Of a DNA stretch of 20,234 bases, positions 9,839 through 19,261 are shown one piece after another. The notes under the pieces are model-generated. The model had not been told where the DNA came from. It did not search any database and was given only the letters and a program-made list of their open reading frames with translations. The position numbers and the translations under genes were made by a program. Positions within the stretch are counted from its first letter, which is position 1, and every line of letters begins with the position of its first letter. Origin of the DNA: Schoenoplectus triqueter. Taxonomy: Eukaryota > Streptophyta > Magnoliopsida > Poales > Cyperaceae. The stretch spans positions 1-20,234 of the forward strand of contig CAXKVV010001614.1 in NCBI GenBank assembly GCA_964058805.1, written 5' to 3'.

Positions 9839-10216
9839 GTTATGGTGCTTCGCGAAGCACAAAATCTTTTGTATTTCGCGTTTGTATCTCAAATTTAAAA
9901 GTTCAAACGGCCGATCCAAACAGTTGAACATCATCTTCATATTGAAATATTCTTGGAGATCAAATTTTATATTTTTTTGAAATTGTTTGTTATTTTTTAA
10001 ATGGATACAAATTTTGCTGATCTAACGATTTCTGCACCATCCAAAATTAACAATTTTGTACTCATCTAAAAAATAATAAAAAAATATAAAATTTGATCTC
10101 CAAGGGTATTTTAATATGAAGATGATGTTCAACGGTTTGAATCAGCCGTTTAAATTTTTAAATTCGAGATACGGACGTGAAACACAAAAAATTTATACTT
10201 CGCGAAGCACCATAAC
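9839..10216. mobile_element. 378-bp near-full-length palindromic MITE
   Basis: The left end GTTATGGTGCTTCGCGAAG is mirrored by the right end CTTCGCGAAGCACCATAAC. The two arms stay alignable for about 170-180 bp each, including GAACATCATCTTCATATT and GGAGATCAAATTTTATATTT, so the whole element can fold into one hairpin around about 10030. The GC-rich part near the left end is itself a perfect 16-bp palindrome, GTGCTTCGCGAAGCAC. There is no coding capacity. No target duplication was found. This is best read as a foldback-type MITE of uncertain family. Confidence 0.8.
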
Positions 10217-10342
10217 TTTAGGATTAACACACGTCAGGATTACTCAAAGTGCCCTCTGTTAACGCCGTATCAGGCAAAGCCCAAATTTGGGACGGCATCA
10301 GGAATAAAAATATGTACTAAATGAAAATTAGCATAGTTAGTT

Positions 10343-10438
10343 CCGCAATAAGTTAGCGATATTGTACATTTTACAATGTTTTTAAGAGCTAAAATTTTAC
10401 CGCAATAAGTTAGCGATATTGTACATTTTACAATGTTT
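10343..10438. repeat. 39-bp perfect direct repeat, 57-bp period
   Basis: Copies at 10343-10381 and 10400-10438 are identical and begin CCGCAATAAGTTAGCGATAT. An 18-bp spacer separates them. Each copy includes the small palindromic segment TTGTACATTTTACAA. It lies about 310 bp beyond the HPAT stop, on the 3' side. Confidence 0.9.
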
Positions 10439-10523
10439 GAAAATCTCTTAGACAGTTATCTTTTTAACAATTACTACGTGTCAGTATGTCAGACATAAAA
10501 ATTCAAAGCAATAGATACAGAAA

Positions 10524-10529
10524 TTTATT
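10524..10529 (-). terminator. Possible HPAT poly(A) signal
   Basis: AATAAA on the minus strand, about 220 nt beyond the HPAT stop codon, a normal plant 3'UTR distance. Plant poly(A) signals are loose and the region is AT-rich, so this is only a candidate. Confidence 0.3.
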
Positions 10530-10748
10530 GTCATTCCACCATCCCCACAAATTTAAATCAAAGGAGAAATCAGGAATATTGAAGTTTCTCCAATATATAA
10601 CGTAATGCTAGTCCTCTTCCAATTTTTTTCTGAGAATTTTTGTTAGATAATCTAACCTGTTTATGCATTCTTCTAACAATAGTGATTTGAAATAAGTTCA
10701 TCCATCACAGTCTAAACTTATCCCGGGCTAAATTCAATAGGACGGGAA

Positions 10749-13700
10749 TCACCAACTTGATTCCCAGTTTGGGATGTTGGCTGTTGCTTCATTGACCATC
10801 TTCACAAGTGTTGCCTGATTAGTTTACAAGGACGAGATATTATAATACAGTAAGTATAAAATAACACATGAAAGATAATTCATTTAAAATAGTATAAGAA
10901 TACAAAAAACAAACCCCCAGAAATGAACTGACCAAAACTACTTATTATGTTAATCGGAATTAAAAGAACCACGGTAGTATGGTTTTAGTGACTAGCTAGT
11001 AGATATGAAATGCATACCACACTTTGAGGAACGCCTTTCGGAGGCAATGGCAGATTCTTTGGTGGTGGTGAACTGTTGTATGATCTTTTATCAAATCTCC
11101 ATTCTCCAATTTTCCCATAAGTTAACTTCCCCTGTTACAAGAGTGTGAAGAAATGTTTAAAAGACCAAATATTCCATTACACTTACACCTTTTCTGGAGA
11201 ATAATAAAATGTAGTTCTGTTTCAGAAACACCTAACATTTGGCTCTCTCCAATTAGGATCCAACATTTTTCATACTTGTATTTTTACCAGAATTCACTGG
11301 ATGCTAATTTCCCTCTAATTCACTACAGTTCTATTCCTTCATATTCTCAAATTGAACTAGAACAAAGCTAAGTGCATTAGCATGTTGGCATCCATGTTTA
11401 CATGATGAAGTAATGAAGAAACTTTAAGTAACAACATTAAGGAAATTTTAATCAAATTTTGCTTTATTTTACATCAGTTTTTCCAATTTTCATGCTATTT
11501 GCAAACAAAAAATAAATATTTAACATATTAGGTTAAAAAGCCTATACGTGGACCTAGGGAGGGAAAGGGTACCCCTGCCTTTTGTCCACATATCGATATG
11601 CTAAAGTCCGATACTTCTGTCAGCTAATATGAAGTTTGAATTAGTTTGTAAGATTGAACAGAACACAATTAGGAAATCTCAAGAAAACAGGTGTACAAAG
11701 ATACAGGATAGTAATCCTTACTACTTGTCTACCACATACCTCCATAGTGTAGTCACATCCGTAGGTGTAATGGATTATGAATTTATCACCAACTTCTAAA
11801 TCCCAAGGTGGCTTCAATGACCCAATTACATATGTCAGATTGAAATTGACATTGTTTTCAAATTTCTCTTTTTTTTTTCAAGAAAAGACAGGTCAGTTAA
11901 ATTAAATTGACACCTGAATCATGAAGTCCTTATGTAAAATGCTTCTCACTCCATGAAGGGCAGATGCTACTGCATACGCATACCTACAATTTTTTTTGGA
12001 GAATATTAGAAGTTGATAATGACTATCTTAAAATGCAGTGTCTGGAGAAATAAGCATGCAGAAAATTTTGATTGTGACAAGAAATTACATCTCAAGCACC
12101 CAGCCAAATGATTTATCTGCATCCGGATCTTTCTTCATTGCTAAGGAGATATTCATCCAAGACGGTGCAATTTTTTCAAGAGATTTCTGTGGGACGAAAT
12201 AATACATTTGATACACATAAGTTGGCCCTGATTCAACTACATGAGCCCGATAAAATAGAATTTAAATAACAAACTATCATAAATAATTTGGACTTCCATA
12301 CCATACAACCAGGTGGCAGCTGCTATTATCCTTAATAGTACCCGAAGCCAACAGTGGTGAGTTATATTTCATAAAATTATAATTATATTATATTAGCTTG
12401 TTATGCTTGTCTAGAGATAGGCAAATAACTACAAGACCCCTGAAAAAACATTTTCTCTGATAATTGCAAAACAAAAAAAGTTTCTGTACCATGGGTAGAC
12501 TTCTGGATTAATAAAAACTAAAAGGTGTGGTTACCTTCTCAATTATAACTGGTGAGTTCCCAATTGGATCAATAGTATTTACTGGGCCTTTCTCTTCTGG
12601 AAAGAATTTACGCAAAACAGATTCATACTTTTTGGGCTCAATATAGAAGAACGGGAAAGCCGCTGCATGACCATCTACAGACAAATTTGGTATAGGCTTG
12701 ACAATAACATGGTCTGGCTCTGCCATAAGGATATAACTGCATGAAGTGAATAAGAACACAATAGTGTTCATTTGTTGGATCCACTGGTAAACAAACTGAT
12801 AAGAAATAGAGCAAAATATAACTTACTCCTCAGGTATATTGGCCTTTTGAAGCCACTGAACAAATGCCCAAGGTCTGTTTAGGACAATATAACCCTGCCA
12901 TTAAATCAATCAAATTTAGAAGTAGAAATAATTGCAGGTAATCTCAGATGAAACCAAATTCCAAGTTCATAGTACATAACTACATATATTGGTGAACAGT
13001 ACTCTTTTTATTTTTATAGAACATCTAAAACTACTAAGACTTATAGTTAGCCATATGTCAGTCTCTCTGATAATACTGGATCAATCAAAATTAAGAATAA
13101 CAGAATTTTTCAAAGACCCATTTGGACAGAGTAAAAGTAAATTTCATTACTGTGTGATTTGACCAAGTGAACCTGTCAAATTATGTTAGTTTTTGAGTTA
13201 CATTTTTTAAATTGAAGTAATATCATCCTTAAAGAGCCAAAAATACAATTAGTATGAATGATTCCCAGAAAGATACGAGTTGTACCGGGAGAGTTTGAAA
13301 ATTCAGTGAGCTCAGATAATTTTCACTGATAAGATGACAGCTAATTGGCATCATACAGTAAACTTCACCTGAACTTTTGCCTAAATTCTAAAAAGTTTAC
13401 AGAATCACACCTTATCCGTGCCATCTGGAAGTGGTTCCGCCACAAAGGTTGGGATCTCCTTCATAAACGAATCGGGCTTCCCGGAGTGTAGGATCCGAGT
13501 AAACCCACCCATATCAGACCCGACCCGACTCTCTCTGGCCTTCTTGAACCAGTAGTACATCACCCTGCATTGCCACGTGTTGTAAATCGAATCGGAGGCT
13601 GTCACGGCGGTGTGAAACGCGCGTGGATTGTGGGAGAAGGCAAGAGTTCGGTGGGAATGCAATGAGGATGTGGAGAGGTCGGAACGGAGATGAGCGTGCG

Positions 13701-13797
13701 TGGCGAAGATGATAGCGGCGTTGTAGGTGATTAGCGCCACTGCGATGCATATCAGGAGAGAAGATAAGAAGCTCCGTGTACACCATGGCGATGCCAT
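10749..13797 (-). CDS. HPAT: Hydroxyproline O-arabinosyltransferase (GT95), 8 exons
   Basis: Exons in transcript order: 13411-13797, 12827-12894, 12535-12736, 12089-12186, 11914-11983, 11740-11811, 11018-11131, 10749-10814. All introns are GT-AG; the joined frame is 1077 nt, 358 residues, the usual length of the family. HPATs are Golgi type II membrane enzymes that put the first L-arabinofuranose on hydroxyproline of extensins and CLE peptides; relatives include Medicago RDN1 and tomato FIN. Seen: a short cytoplasmic N-terminus, one membrane segment (about 9-32), the block FHTAVTASDSIYNTWQCRVM, MGGFTRILHSGKPD, NRPWAFVQWLQ, the EPDH motif (158-161), FPFFYIEPKKY, DPIGNSPVII, PPWDLEVGD, and IHYTYGCDY. 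All family blocks are present and unbroken. An in-frame ATG at 13917 would add 40 residues, but those are basic and would delay the membrane anchor, so I prefer 13797. Which HPAT paralogue it is cannot be decided. Confidence 0.94.
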
Positions 13798-14100
13798 CTC
13801 CAAACCTCTCTTGGCAGTTAACACTACTGACTGAGCTCCCTTTCCTGCTTTTTTTTTTATTTGATTTGATTTCCTTGTGGAAAGAGAACACTTTTTTGTT
13901 CGTGAAGAAGAGAACACTCAAACAGGTCTTAAAGGTAAAGTAATCGCGTTTAATTGTCTGCTCGTACGGCCGGGACCAGGTTTAATTAGCAGAATCTAGC
14001 ACATGGATAAGGAGAAACAAGTTCAATGGGGACAAAGGAATCAAAATTCAAAATACGAAGTGTGGCGAAATAGAAATATCTATTTAGTTTGTGCATAATT
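13798..14100 (-). promoter_or_regulatory. HPAT 5' flank between ATG and LTR
   Basis: Only 303 bp separate the HPAT start from the end of the copia LTR. The part next to the ATG is A/G-rich on the coding strand like a plant 5'UTR. I see no clear TATA box on the minus strand here. The original promoter may be TATA-less, may lie here, or may have been split by the retrotransposon. Confidence 0.4.
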
Positions 14101-14340
14101 TGTAATATTTAACGGATAAAGCTTACAAGTTGCTCCGTTAATCTTCGTGCGGAAGCGGTTCTGACCAATACAGCACCATCACTGGTTCTATAAGAAATCA
14201 CGAGCCGAAGCCGGAAGCTTTGCGTTTTCCACAACCTAAATTCTTCAAGTCTTAACAGAGTATATTTTCTCTTTCTCTCTCTCTCTTTGTTAATAGTTAC
14301 AGATTCGTTTTCTGATAATCTTTTAGAGAGAGTATACTAG

Positions 14341-14353
14341 TGTATATTTATAA
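14341..14353 (-). promoter_or_regulatory. LTR TATA box
   Basis: TTATAAATATACA on the minus strand, a close match to the plant TATA consensus. It is placed just downstream of the 13-bp repeats. A start site about 30 nt further on would fall near 14310, inside the LTR, with transcription running toward HPAT. Confidence 0.7.
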
Positions 14354-14360
14354 GCCAACG

Positions 14361-14438
14361 CATCTGCTCAATACACTTGTTCAATGCACCTCTTCAGTGC
14401 ACCTGTTCAATGCACCTTTCCAGTGCATCTGTTCAATC
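14361..14438 (-). repeat. Six 13-bp tandem repeats in LTR U3
   Basis: Six units in perfect register fill 78 bp; on the plus strand: CATCTGCTCAATA, CACTTGTTCAATG, CACCTCTTCAGTG, CACCTGTTCAATG, CACCTTTCCAGTG, CATCTGTTCAATC. Several alternate TTCAATG and CAGTG endings, hinting at a 26-bp higher unit. They sit just upstream of the TATA box, where copia elements such as Tnt1 carry repeated activator boxes; an enhancer role is inferred. Confidence 0.9.
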
Positions 14439-14502
14439 TTATAACGGGTTGAGTTTGGATTCGGGTTTCCCATAATGGGCGTACTGATAATTAAATCCAA
14501 CA

Positions 14503-14512
14503 TATCCCACTC
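14503..14512 (-). other. Polypurine tract next to LTR
   Basis: Reads GAGTGGGATA on the minus strand, ending one base before the TG that opens the LTR. This is the normal place and form for the primer of plus-strand DNA synthesis in an LTR retrotransposon. Confidence 0.7.
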
Positions 14513-15592
14513 GCACAAAATGGAAGACCCGATATAAACTAAGAGAATATATAATTTCTTATCTCTGTTAAAATTCATACAAGAAAATAGGCCGTGACCA
14601 GCATATTTGAATTTGAGAGCATATGTTGTTATCCAACTGTTAGGAATGTATAACAACATCTAAGTAGAGTAAATATACAGTACCCCAGATCATCTAATCA
14701 TATTTTAAGTATAATATGATCTCTTTTATTTATTGATACATCCATACTTATATATTCACAATCATGTCACATAAACATAATTGGTGCACCAGTGAATATA
14801 AATAAATATGATACTATAATGATCTTTTTCTTTTATCTAAAATCTTTTCATTCCAAAACAATTGTTATCCAGATATGTTTCATTAGACCGCACCAATCAT
14901 GATCATTGATAACATTCCAAAATAACTAATTGAAATGAAACTTCAAGTATTTAGTAAAAAATCAAAGAGTACTATGAGATTCTTTATCTCACGGGTCTCA
15001 CACAACAAAGAAGCAGAGATCATATCTTCTGTTACCCTATTGGTCAATTGTACATATGGTATGAAACATATGCTATGGTATTATTCTCCATTTTCTTATG
15101 GAGCGTATGTCTAAACTAAAATTTAATACCATACAAGTGATAGTTCAGATATATAAAATATCTAACTTGAGTCCACAACTCTACTTACTTTTAAATACAA
15201 TAACAAGACTCCCACTTGACATAAGACAGTTAAAGTAAATAGTGGGTATTTCACCTTCGATCATAATTTAAATTCATATGACCTCATCTTGATTCTTTAT
15301 CAAGGCGATATTATTTTAAGCACTTTGCTCTCACATTTTGTATCATATTTAGCTTAAAACTAATCTCATTTCTATGTACTACAAAGACATAGAAGCGATT
15401 GCCTGTGTGAGAATGCCAATCAACTGTCTGACATACCTTTTATTTTATATCTCATCTCATGTGTTATGCTAAATATACTGATATTAAATAATTTATAACA
15501 ATCATCACATAAATGAATTAAGAAAATAACTTCCATTGCATTTATCCCACAAATATAAATATACATGATATATTGTTCAATAAAATATAAAA
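14503..15592 (-). other. Long non-coding 3' part of copia element
   Basis: About 1.1 kb between the RNase H stop and the LTR, with no conserved coding frame. A second purine tract, CAAGTGGGAG on the minus strand (about 15209-15218), lies 375 bp after the stop; that motif is what copia elements often carry at the LTR border. The region may be a long 3' untranslated part normal for this lineage, or an insertion. Confidence 0.5.
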
Positions 15593-16090
15593 TCATAATC
15601 TACGTAACCCTAGAGATTTGACATGACCAACAAACATATCTCTAGGTATTGCCTTTGTAAAAGGATTTGCCACCATTTTGTGTGTAGATATATACTGCAT
15701 GCAAACTTGCTTTTTCGCCACCATGTCTCTAACGAAGTTATACTTAGTATCAATGTGTTTGGTTTTTGAATGATACTTGGGATCTTTTGTATAAGCGATC
15801 GCTGCCTGACTATCACTATGTACTAACACTGGGTCAGTTTCATTCTCACAGAAACCCAAGTGATTTAAAAATCTTCTAAGCCAAACTGCTTCTTGTACTG
15901 CTGCTGAAAATGCCACAAATTCAGCTTCCATTGTGGATAAGGATATACAACTCTGTTTCTTACTACTCCAAGAGATGACTCCATTATTAAATAAGAAAAC
16001 ATAATCAGAGGTAGATTTTCTTTCATCTAAATCTCTTCCCCAGTCAGCATCTGCATAACCCATGAGTTGTAGATTTTTCTCCTTGAAAAA
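15593..16090 (-). pseudogene. Copia RNase H domain (partial pol)
   Basis: Encodes the copia RNase H: GYADADWGRD with the catalytic-type aspartates, DERKSTSDY, ISWSSKKQ, STMEAEF with the conserved glutamate, HSDSQAAI with the next aspartate, KHIDTKYNFVRD, and the usual C-terminal block ending GLRRL at the stop. Homology begins at about EKNLQLM; the residues before it come from unrelated sequence. The domain itself looks complete, but it is cut off from the rest of pol. Confidence 0.88.
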
Positions 16091-16387
16091 TAATGTAAAT
16101 AAAAAGAAAAGTAATACATAACACTTCATAATAACAATACAACACAGTTAATAAAAATCAGAGACAACACATTAAGATTCATCACACATCATTATCTCAT
16201 TTGTCATCTGCATTATTTAAAAAAATAATTCAGTAATATAATCATATAAACAATGATAAATAATAAATATACAAGTAAAATCGATGAGTAAATTCTCAAA
16301 TATCCAACACAATCGATGAAATAGTTAAATGGTTAGCATATGGTTAACCATTTAACTGTTTCTTGTTGTGTATATAAACAATGATAA
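16091..16387 (-). other. Non-homologous filler replacing the RT core
   Basis: This stretch separates the first part of reverse transcriptase from RNase H; roughly 1 kb of normal pol sequence is absent. It contains a 16-bp direct repeat ATATAAACAATGATAA at 16244-16259 and 16372-16387, the second copy ending exactly where homology stops, and a near-perfect hairpin at 16323-16357 (AGTTAAATGGTTA against GTTAACCATTTAACT). It has no coding similarity that I recognise. Confidence 0.7.
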
Positions 16388-17256
16388 GTATACCCCTTAG
16401 CAACAAGGCGTGCCTTATACCTGTCAATTGAGCCGTCAGCTAGACGTTTAATCTTGAGAACCCATTTGTTCCCAATTGCCTTACGTCCTTCTGGGAGATC
16501 AACTAATTCCCAAACATTATTTGATCTCATTGACTCCATTTCTTCTTCCATTGCTTTCATCCATTTCTCTTTAGAAGGACAAGTGAGAGCCTCTCGAATA
16601 TTTGTTAGCTCTTCTTCATCTTGCATGACAATCATGTAAAATTCATTATCAATTGGAAAATGACGTTTAGGAACTCTAGCATGGTTGCTCTGTCTAATTT
16701 GTGATTGTGCTGAGCTTGGCTCGGCATCATCTGCTAATTTTCTCCCATTTGGATGAGATACTGTTGGAGGTTCAGGAATATGCAGTAAACGATTTGCAAC
16801 AATCAAATCATTTTGTTCATCTACCTCATATAGAGAAAAATCCTGAACTATCTCACCCTTTCTTGAAAATTCATTTTCTAAAAAAATGACATCTCGTGAC
16901 TCAAATTCTGTTACACTCCCACTTGATTGTTCACCAATGAACACATAACCTTTGGAATGTTCAGAGTATCGTATAAATATACTCTTTTTACCTCGTGGAC
17001 CTAATTTATCATGCTGATGAGACATATCATGAACAAAAGCAGTACATTCCCAAGGTCTCAAATTACTAAGATCTGGTTTTCTATTATTCCAAAGTTCGTA
17101 AGGAGTAGAAGAAACAGATTTAGAGGGTACACGGTTTAGAATATAAACAACAGTCAACAATGCATCACCCCAAAAAGTGATTGGCAGATTTGCTTGAACC
17201 ATCATTGACCTAACCATTTCTAAAAGAGTTCGATTTCTCCTTTCAGCTACTCCATT
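16372..17256 (-). pseudogene. Copia integrase end and start of reverse transcriptase
   Basis: Continues the frame of the protease-integrase segment after a TAA. It begins with the integrase motif [10 protein letters not shown], whose glutamate is the third catalytic residue, runs through the integrase C-terminal part ([28 protein letters not shown] region), and enters reverse transcriptase at [12 protein letters not shown] and [20 protein letters not shown], stopping at LVAKGYT. The polymerase active site (YVDD motif) and everything between it and RNase H are absent. A tail of about 17 unrelated codons follows into the filler. Confidence 0.88.
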
Positions 17257-18165
17257 TTATTGTGGAGTATATGGTATGGTCAATTGCCTAAGTATTCCTT
17301 TTTCTTCGCACATTTGTTTGAATTCATCAGATAAATATTCGCGACCACGATCCGTTCTTAAGGCCTTAACCTTTCTGTCTAATTGATTTTCAACAAAAAT
17401 AATAAATTTCTTAAAGCATGCAAGAGCTTCAGATTTATGAGATATCAAATAGACATAACCGTATCGTGTATAATCATCAATGAAGGTGATAAAATATCTA
17501 CCTCCATGTCGTGCCCTCACATTCATTGGTCCACAAATGTCTGAATGAATTAATTGCAATGGAAATTTAGATCTAGTTCCTGTTCCGAATGGTTTTCTTG
17601 CCATTTTTCTTTTTAAACAATTTTCACATGTTGGTAGACTAACCCGTTCAAGATGGCCTAGTAAGCCTTCTTTGGCTAATCTATCCATCATTTGTTGTCC
17701 AATATGACCTAATCTCATATACCATACATTCACATCAGTATTATCATTAGCATATGTAATTAAAGAAAAATGAGTATTATAAGAAGTCATTATATTAACA
17801 ACATCTAAAATAATAAAACCATTTGATACATATCCATAACCATAACATACATCATCCAGATACAACTTAATACTAGTACTGCACATGTTCAAAGTAAATC
17901 CAAATCTAAGAAGAACAACAACAGATACAAGATTTCGTCGAATTTCAGGTGCAAAGAGAACATCATGTAAGAGAAGGGTTCGACCATCACGCATATCCAA
18001 CTTGCATGTGCCTATACCCTTGACCGGTACATGAGAATTATTTCCTACATAAAGCCATTTTGATCCTTGAGGAATTCGACGAAAATTCACAAACAAGTCA
18101 CGATCTTTGGCTACATGGTCTGTTGCCCCTGAGTCTACAGTCCACAAAGGATAAGAATCAGCCAT
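17257..18165 (-). pseudogene. Copia protease and integrase
   Basis: Starts MADSYPLWT and holds the aspartic protease site VDSGATDH, the pre-integrase zinc-binding region (RLGHIGQQMMDRLA with CENCLKRK), and the first integrase catalytic aspartates in IHSDICGPMNV and FIDDYTRYG. The frame stops at a TAA (17257-17259) where the family has glutamine or histidine before NGVAERR, so it is most simply a C-to-T change. It shares its frame with the gag segment upstream, from which one TAG separates it. Confidence 0.9.
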
Positions 18166-18213
18166 AAAAATAGAACTGGAAACATATGAAAAATATAAAA
18201 TATTTTCTATTAT

Positions 18214-18660
18214 CTATACCTTGCGGGGCTCATTGCATTCACGAGCATAGTGACCTTTCTTGCCACAATTGAAACATTTGATCTTGGCCTTGTTATGCTT
18301 CTTAGAACTGTTCTGAGAAGCCTTTCTCTTGCCATGATACTGTCCCTTATACTTTTTCTCTTGATTTCCCTTTCCCTTGCCATAATTTGACTTACGTTTC
18401 TGACCTTGTCCTCCATGAGAACTTGAACCGGCCAAATGCACAGTAGTTTCAGTTTCCTGAGGTTTTGATGCCTCAATACGATCTTCCTCAAGTTCTAAAT
18501 GCCTGACAGCATCGTTGAGAGTTTTAATACCCTCATTATGAGTTAAATTCACTTTCATGTGTTCCCATGTATAAGAAAGTGAACGAATCACTGCTTGAAC
18601 TTGCTGTTCATCAGTCAAAATATGGCCAACATCATTCAACTCACTAATAATGATGATACG
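18214..18660 (-). pseudogene. Copia gag C-terminal part with zinc knuckle
   Basis: Encodes the end of the gag UBN2-type domain (LTDEQQVQAVIRSL, TWEHMKVNLTHNE, HLELEEDRIEA), a basic linker, and a CCHC zinc knuckle CFNCGKKGHYAREC (about 18235-18276) that binds nucleic acid in the capsid. Homology extends a few codons upstream of the first methionine (18639) to about 18660 and then stops abruptly, so the first half of gag is lost. A TAG at 18214-18216 closes the frame before protease. Confidence 0.88.
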
Positions 18661-18807
18661 CCTATATTAAATGAAGAAATTTGATATATCTAGAGTAATC
18701 ATTAACGTACAATCGTTCGAGTTCCTTTATAAAGGACGGGGTTGAAGTCCTTATAAAGATTTTTTATTTTAAAAAGAATTAAAATGAACACTAATCTACT
18801 TATCTAA
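18661..18807. other. Host DNA between two elements, with hairpin
   Basis: Short AT-rich gap between the broken 5' end of the copia element and the presumed PIF/Harbinger terminus. It contains an inverted repeat CTTTATAAAGGAC (18725-18737) and GTCCTTATAAAG (18747-18758), mismatched by one base, around a 9-bp loop. Confidence 0.6.
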
Positions 18808-19136
18808 GGGTTTGTTTGACAAATTAAGAAATAACTCTAGAATAATGATAAAAATAGAATAGTGTTTAAAATAGTATAATTTTGAAAGAGTGGTAGAAGA
18901 ATGATATGGTTGATTATTAGGATGAACAAAAGTTCCGTTTGACAAAACACTAGCAGGAGTAACAAATAAAAAAATATATTAAATATTCCTAGTATGATGT
19001 AATATCAAAAATACCCCTTATATCATATATCAAAAAAATCCTAAGGGACATATCTCACCTAACAAGAAACGCCTGAGGGACATATCCGCCCTTGCAATAC
19101 GGCCCAAGGCAGGGAACCCACGTTGCCATGATAAAT

Positions 19137-19187
19137 TCGCCTTTAGTTCCTCTCAACTGCTCTCCATCTCTCGCCTTTAGTTCCTCT
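19137..19187. repeat. 17-bp direct repeat
   Basis: TCGCCTTTAGTTCCTCT occurs at 19137-19153 and 19171-19187, 34 bp apart, in a pyrimidine-rich leader-like stretch just upstream of the transposase start. It may be a simple local duplication. Confidence 0.85.
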
Positions 19188-19261
19188 TTTTTTCTCCTTT
19201 CTATCTCTGCATTTCCTCTCACCTTTCCTGGCATCTTCATCTCCTTTCTCTTTGTTGATCG

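Larger units (their letters stand above)
14101..14502 (-). repeat. Copia 3' LTR, 402 bp
   Basis: On the minus strand it begins TGTTGGATTTAATTATC and ends CCGTTAAATATTACA, so it has the canonical TG...CA ends. A polypurine tract GAGTGGGATA lies directly before its start. It holds six 13-bp repeats, then a TATA box CTTATAAATATA at 14341-14353, then a CT-rich (AG on the minus strand) run in the transcribed part, in the order U3, R, U5. It points toward HPAT. No second LTR was found in the window because the 5' end of the element is missing. Confidence 0.85.
14101..18660 (-). mobile_element. Defective Ty1/copia retrotransposon
   Basis: Order on the minus strand: end of gag, protease, integrase, start of reverse transcriptase, (gap), RNase H, 3' LTR. 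Integrase before reverse transcriptase defines Ty1/copia. Missing: the 5' LTR, primer site and first part of gag (homology stops at about 18660), and the reverse-transcriptase core. Two in-frame stops interrupt an otherwise shared frame from 18660 to 16387. The element cannot move on its own. High preservation outside the deletions suggests a moderately recent insertion. Confidence 0.9.

Noticed and set aside
11547..11594. GTGGAC...GTCCAC inverted pair in HPAT intron 6
   Set aside because: Six-bp stem with a 30-bp loop; expected by chance.
13514..13921. Second long frame overlapping HPAT exon 1
   Set aside because: Shadow of the HPAT coding frame; the HPAT frame carries all conserved blocks and correct splice phases.
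15209..15218. CAAGTGGGAG (minus strand) as the true polypurine tract and a second LTR border
   Set aside because: The sequence after it does not start with TG and shows no LTR features, while 14503-14512 is followed by a clean TG...CA LTR with TATA box.
16454..16889. Plus-strand open frames over the copia element
   Set aside because: Antisense shadows of the reverse-transcriptase and integrase frame.
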